In this document: positions 60,463 to 64,000 of the stretch, piece by piece
Numbering within the stretch: position 1 is the stretch's first letter
Layout: each line of letters begins with the position of its first letter
Notes under the pieces: model-generated
Told to the model about the DNA's origin: nothing
What the model saw: only the letters and a program-made list of their open reading frames with translations
Database searches by the model: none
NCBI GenBank assembly: GCA_946122785.1
Contig: CAMGYJ010000005.1
Location: 78,300,547 to 78,364,546, forward strand
Source of the DNA: Linum tenue
Lineage: Eukaryota; Streptophyta; Magnoliopsida; Malpighiales; Linaceae
Length of the DNA stretch: 64,000 nucleotides
Reading direction: 5' to 3'
Position numbers and translations under genes: made by a program

Positions 60463-61348
60463 AAAAAAAGAGAAGTGAGGTTGGGGATTCTCTGTCGCGT
60501 CGACATCTCCATCACTCTCCCTCATCACTAGCAGATCTGCGTCGCCCGCAGCTCTGAAAAATCAAACTCCCTCTCCGAATTCGCGCAATGGAGGCGAGGG
60601 CGCAAGGTTGCGGCAATGGAGCGGTGTCTAGACGAGGGCGCGATGGCCAGGGAAGGGCGCCGAGAGCGACGTCGCTGTGCCGGGTTCTATTTCGTCTGCG
60701 CACTATTGGGACGAGATGGAAGGGAGGCGAAGCGGCGGGGTTAGCTGTTTGGCGGTGGTTGATGGATGGAGCCGGCAGATCGAGGGGGGTCCCGCGGGCT
60801 CGAGGAGGGTTGTCGTGTGTCACAAGGAGACGGCGGTCGGCGGTGGAACGCGGGGAGACGACGCTCACTCTCGATGGGTTTGGTGGAGGAAGGTGGAGGC
60901 GGCGCAGGCTCGAGAGGGGTCGAGGAGGGAGGGTCGTCGGGGTCGTTGCGAGGGTGGAGGCAGCGTCGCGTCGAGACAGAGGGACTAAGGAAGGAAGGAG
61001 ATAGGGTTAAAGGGAAAGTTGGATCAGACGAAGGAAGGAGATAAGGTTAGTTGGGGTTAGGGGTATTTTTATAAAATTGAAAAACGAAATCTTTTTTGGG
61101 TACACGGTTTTGTATGGGTTAAAGGGGAAATCGGCTGGTTACCCTCGGTTACTTTTGATTAACCGAGTAACCAACAATCGGTTACTCTATTAACCAAATA
61201 GCCATTTAACTGTTTCGAACTCCGACCGAGGCTTACAAATTTTGGTTACAAATTTTTTGTTTAATCGACTGGTTAACCGGTAACCAGTAACCGAAATGCC
61301 ACCCCTAACTCATTAGTTCACAACGGCAGAGCATAGCCCCAGCTACTC

Positions 61349-62910
61349 GGGAGCAGATCATGTGAGTAACTGATGGGTCAGTAACCCATCAGTAACTCAT
61401 CTTCTGATCTCCACGTGTTAGTCCCTTTCTTTTATTTAAATTAAATGCGGAAGGGCAGTGAGGTAAAATTACATTTACCCCTATTTATTGCTGACGCTAA
61501 CTTTTGACCGGACCACTTCAGCGCCTCCTCTCTCCTCAAAAAATCTTTAATTTTTCTTCTCTTAATCTTTAACGAAGGATTTCTCACTCGTTTTAAGTTG
61601 GAATTTAATTTTTTTTGCACAGTTAGATCAGATTAATTGTGCTCTTCAAAATGATATCCACTTTGATATTTTTTGGACATAAATTTTTTTTCCAGTTATT
61701 ACTAGTCAATACCATATGGTATTGACTGGTATTAAATTAGACCATACCACATGGTATGATAATATTTGCCACATCAATATATATTTCGTTACCACCCAAT
61801 ACCATATGGTATAGTGTGGTAATATCAATATATATTTCGCTATCACCCAATACCATATGGTATAGTGTGGTAATATCACACAATTCACACAATACCATAT
61901 GGTATAGAGTGGTAATATCAATATATATTTCGTTACCACGCAATATCATACATTACCATAGGGTATAGTGTGGTACTATCAATATATATATTTCGTTACC
62001 ACACAATACCATATGGTATAGTGTGGTAATATCAATATATATTTCGTTACCACCCAATACCATAGGGTATAGTGTGGTAATATCAATATATATTTCGTTA
62101 CCACACAATACCATATGGTATAGTGTGGTAATATCACACAATACCATATGGTATAGAGTGGTAATATCAATATATATTTCGTTACCACACAATACCAAAT
62201 GGTATAGTGTGGTAATATCACACAATATCATATGGTATAGAGTGGTAATATCAATATATATTTCGTTACCACGCAATACCATAAATTACTATATGGTATA
62301 GTGTGGTAATATCAATATATATTTCGTTACCACCCAATACCATATGGTATAGAGTCATAATATCAATATATATTATCTAAAAGGAAAAAAACAGAAGGAG
62401 GGAGAGAAAAAAATCGTCTTCTGATGCCTCTCATTTCCTCTTCCTCAATCAAGAACACCAAAATGCCAAAAAAAAAATGAGAAAGATCGGAATTGATTCC
62501 AATGAGTTGATGAAGAGAAGAAATGCAATAAAAGAGAGTGACTACAATTTTTATGCTAGAGAAAAAAAATGAAGAAGGAAGAGAGCAGATCTAGATTTGA
62601 AAATGAGATTGTGAGAGAAAAAGTAAGAGAGAAGGAATAGAGAAAGAGAAATGATCTGGAAAGAGATTGAAAAAAAGGAAGAGAGAAGGAAGAAAGTTGA
62701 GTTGCAGAGAAAAGATTTTTCTCTCTTTCATTGAAAAGCTAACCATTGAAATGCGGAATAAATTAAAAAAGTAAAAATACAAAAACGGACAAAAATGCCC
62801 CTCCTCACCCCGCATCCAGCCCAGCCACACGATTGCTCCATCCCCAAATCTACGGCCCGCGTGTGATTACTGATGGGTCAGTAACCAGTGGTTACTGACC
62901 CTATCTTGGA
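61349..62910. mobile_element. Putative element bounded by a 12-bp direct repeat and TGACCCATCAGTAA motifs
   Basis: CCCCAGCTACTC occurs at 61337-61348 and 62911-62922. Just inside each side are palindromic blocks built from CTGATGGGTCAGTAAC (61369-61395 and 62869-62898). Outer ends (GGGAGCAG / reverse TCCAAGAT) are not convincing inverted repeats, so the class is unknown. It contains the minisatellite. Confidence 0.5.
61695..62370. repeat. Palindromic minisatellite, units of about 51 bp
   Basis: About 13-14 units are each centred on ATACCATATGGTAT, a perfect 14-bp palindrome, flanked by CCACAC.../...GTGTGG arms. Between them GTGGTAA ... TTACCAC arms enclose a conserved AT-rich loop. Several short units (about 31-34 bp) lack the loop part. 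Because 51 is divisible by 3, long repetitive open frames appear on both strands; I do not consider them genes. Confidence 0.92.
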
Positions 62911-62922
62911 CCCCAGCTACTC

Positions 62923-63733
62923 TGTAAACCCAGTTTAAATAAAAAAACATGAAACCGACCCTCCCATGCATTCCAGCATCCTTGGTTTGCAACTTTATAG
63001 CAAAGGCAAAGAATTAAAATTTAAAACGACCTTTAGGATGATTTGGGATGGTTTGCTAATTGGGGGGTGACGCGATTCGATGGAGAGCCTACGAACCCTA
63101 CGGATTCCTTCGTCTATGTTCTACAAAATACCTTTAGGATGAAACATGGCGGGATTTCAATCGAGGCATTAAGCTTATCCTTGGAGATGGGATTGATGAC
63201 GGACACGTCCCCGACGAGGGTGATTTGGAGAGGCCGTCGGAGTGGGAGACAGAGGAAATGAAGCTTTGGGTTTGGTTGGTTGTTGATCTTGTTTTCCTGT
63301 TTGTTGATTCTGCCGAAAACAAAATGGTTAAATTCAATATAATTTGACTAATGAAAATAAAAGCAAACAAAAATCATTGACGGAGAAGGGGATGGGTAAT
63401 CTACTGTTGTCTGTTAGTTTGGGATAGGCGAGTTGGACCACTTGTGGGCCGATCTGTTTTTTCCCAATTTAATATAAACCCAACTGCTACATCACACCCA
63501 CGTGGACCAATTAAAATTTACGTTACCGGTTCCACAATTTTTACAGCGGCACCGTAGTATTGACATTAAACCGACATAAGGATTCAGAGTAGCACATCCA
63601 AGTAAAATGGCAGCCAAGACCCATTTCGTTCTTTTTGGGCCAAGCCATGCCCACTTGAGGCGGGATTGGGTAGAGACATAAAGGCCCAGCTCTCCATTTT
63701 ACACAAGAGAGATCACGTCTAGGTGGTACGTAC
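62923..63733. other. Unassigned DNA, includes arm of an inverted repeat
   Basis: The 72-codon frame at 63043-63261 has no domain I recognise. 63482-63568 is the reverse complement, with differences, of 57197-57285 (ACGGTG(T/C)CGCT, AATTTTAATTGGTCCAC, GTGTGATGT). Nothing else is seen. Confidence 0.5.
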
Positions 63734-64000
63734 TAGGGCTGGCTATTTGGTACGGGACCGGATGAAAAATCGGAAACCGGACCGTTTAAGACCGGGACCG
63801 GATTTAAAACAATCCAATCCCGTCTTTGGTCCCATAATTAGTAAAAACCCCGGACCAATCCAATTCGGGTTAAAACCGTGTCAAAACCGGAAGACCAGAT
63901 AAATAATAAACTGACTCAAATGCAAAGCCAAGGCCCCAGATGAGCCCAACCACTCGGCCCACTCCCCCTCCCTAACAGCGCAGTTGAATCCCACTTTAGG
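63734..64000. mobile_element. hAT-like element start, cut by the window end
   Basis: TAGGGCTGGCTATTTGG is followed by repeated ACCGG/CCGGT motifs (63757-63895), the same layout as the other TAGGG-TGG elements. The right end lies outside the window. Confidence 0.6.

Larger units (their letters stand above)
59010..61307. mobile_element. hAT-like element with CGGTTAACC subterminal repeats, hosting a Pack-MULE
   Basis: The left end TAGGGGTGG (59010) and right end CCACCCCTA (61307) are inverted. Both subterminal zones carry many GGTTAACC/CGGTTA motifs (59030-59165 and 61130-61290). The interior right of the MULE is GC-rich (60580-61010), as in the relative at 48717. The flanking 8-mers do not match, so either the duplication has decayed or the ends come from different copies. 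Confidence 0.65.

Noticed and set aside
60588..61044. GC-rich Arg/Gly-rich ORFs near 60.6-61.0 kb
   Set aside because: They lie in the GC-rich core of the hAT-like element. A similar GC-rich core without a shared protein is seen at 48.9-49.2 kb.
61706..62301. Repetitive open frames on both strands (…YIDITTLYHMVL… types) in the minisatellite
   Set aside because: They arise because the repeat unit of about 51 bp is divisible by three and lacks stops in some frames. They occur on both strands in several frames, with no start context or domain.

Overview
The window is plant nuclear DNA, almost certainly from a eudicot. It holds intron-bearing or single-exon plant genes separated by long AT-rich, transposon-filled stretches. 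I cannot name the species from sequence alone. Four genes look intact: a TIM17-type mitochondrial import subunit (3173-3835, +), a mitochondrial-type 3-hydroxyisobutyrate dehydrogenase-like/glyoxylate reductase enzyme (9662-10612, +), an HSL3-like LRR receptor kinase with one intron (11673-14975, +) and a nine-exon hexokinase (42816-45752, -). A CRM-domain (YhbY-type) gene at 36.3-37.9 kb is a pseudogene.

Layout: 1-2.8 kb is AT-rich with two local tandem duplications. 2.8-15.3 kb is the gene-rich part; a 3.8-kb putative element filled with GATATTAG motifs lies between TIM17 and the dehydrogenase. 15.3-36.3 kb is a retrotransposon graveyard: a LINE 3' end, a decayed Ty3/gypsy element (gypsy1) split by a solo LTR, a second solo LTR (2.0 kb), a nearly complete but broken LINE split by another LTR, and a minus-strand gypsy element (gypsy2) with a SINE-like insert and one surviving 223-bp LTR. 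36.3-46 kb holds the CRM pseudogene, LINE tails and hexokinase. 46-49.4 kb holds nested hAT-type elements with perfect 8-bp target duplications. 49.4-51.6 kb is empty AT-rich DNA. 51.6-56.6 kb is a third gypsy remnant whose protease region is split by a second copy of the 2.0-kb solo LTR. 57.8-64 kb is DNA-transposon territory: a Pack-MULE carrying the 5' part of a trehalose-6-phosphate phosphatase gene nested in a hAT-like element, then an element containing a palindromic minisatellite.

The genes do not form a pathway; they are unrelated housekeeping or signalling loci in a nested-transposon landscape. Insertion order can be read from target-site duplications at several places (17.9/19.3, 22.7/24.7, 46.1/47.5, 47.9/48.2, 52.7/54.7 and 59.2/60.5 kb). 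The most unusual structure is an array of hairpins in the 2.0-kb solo LTRs. It has a near-constant 17-nt loop and stems that differ from hairpin to hairpin yet stay complementary, and it is seen in two diverged copies 30 kb apart.
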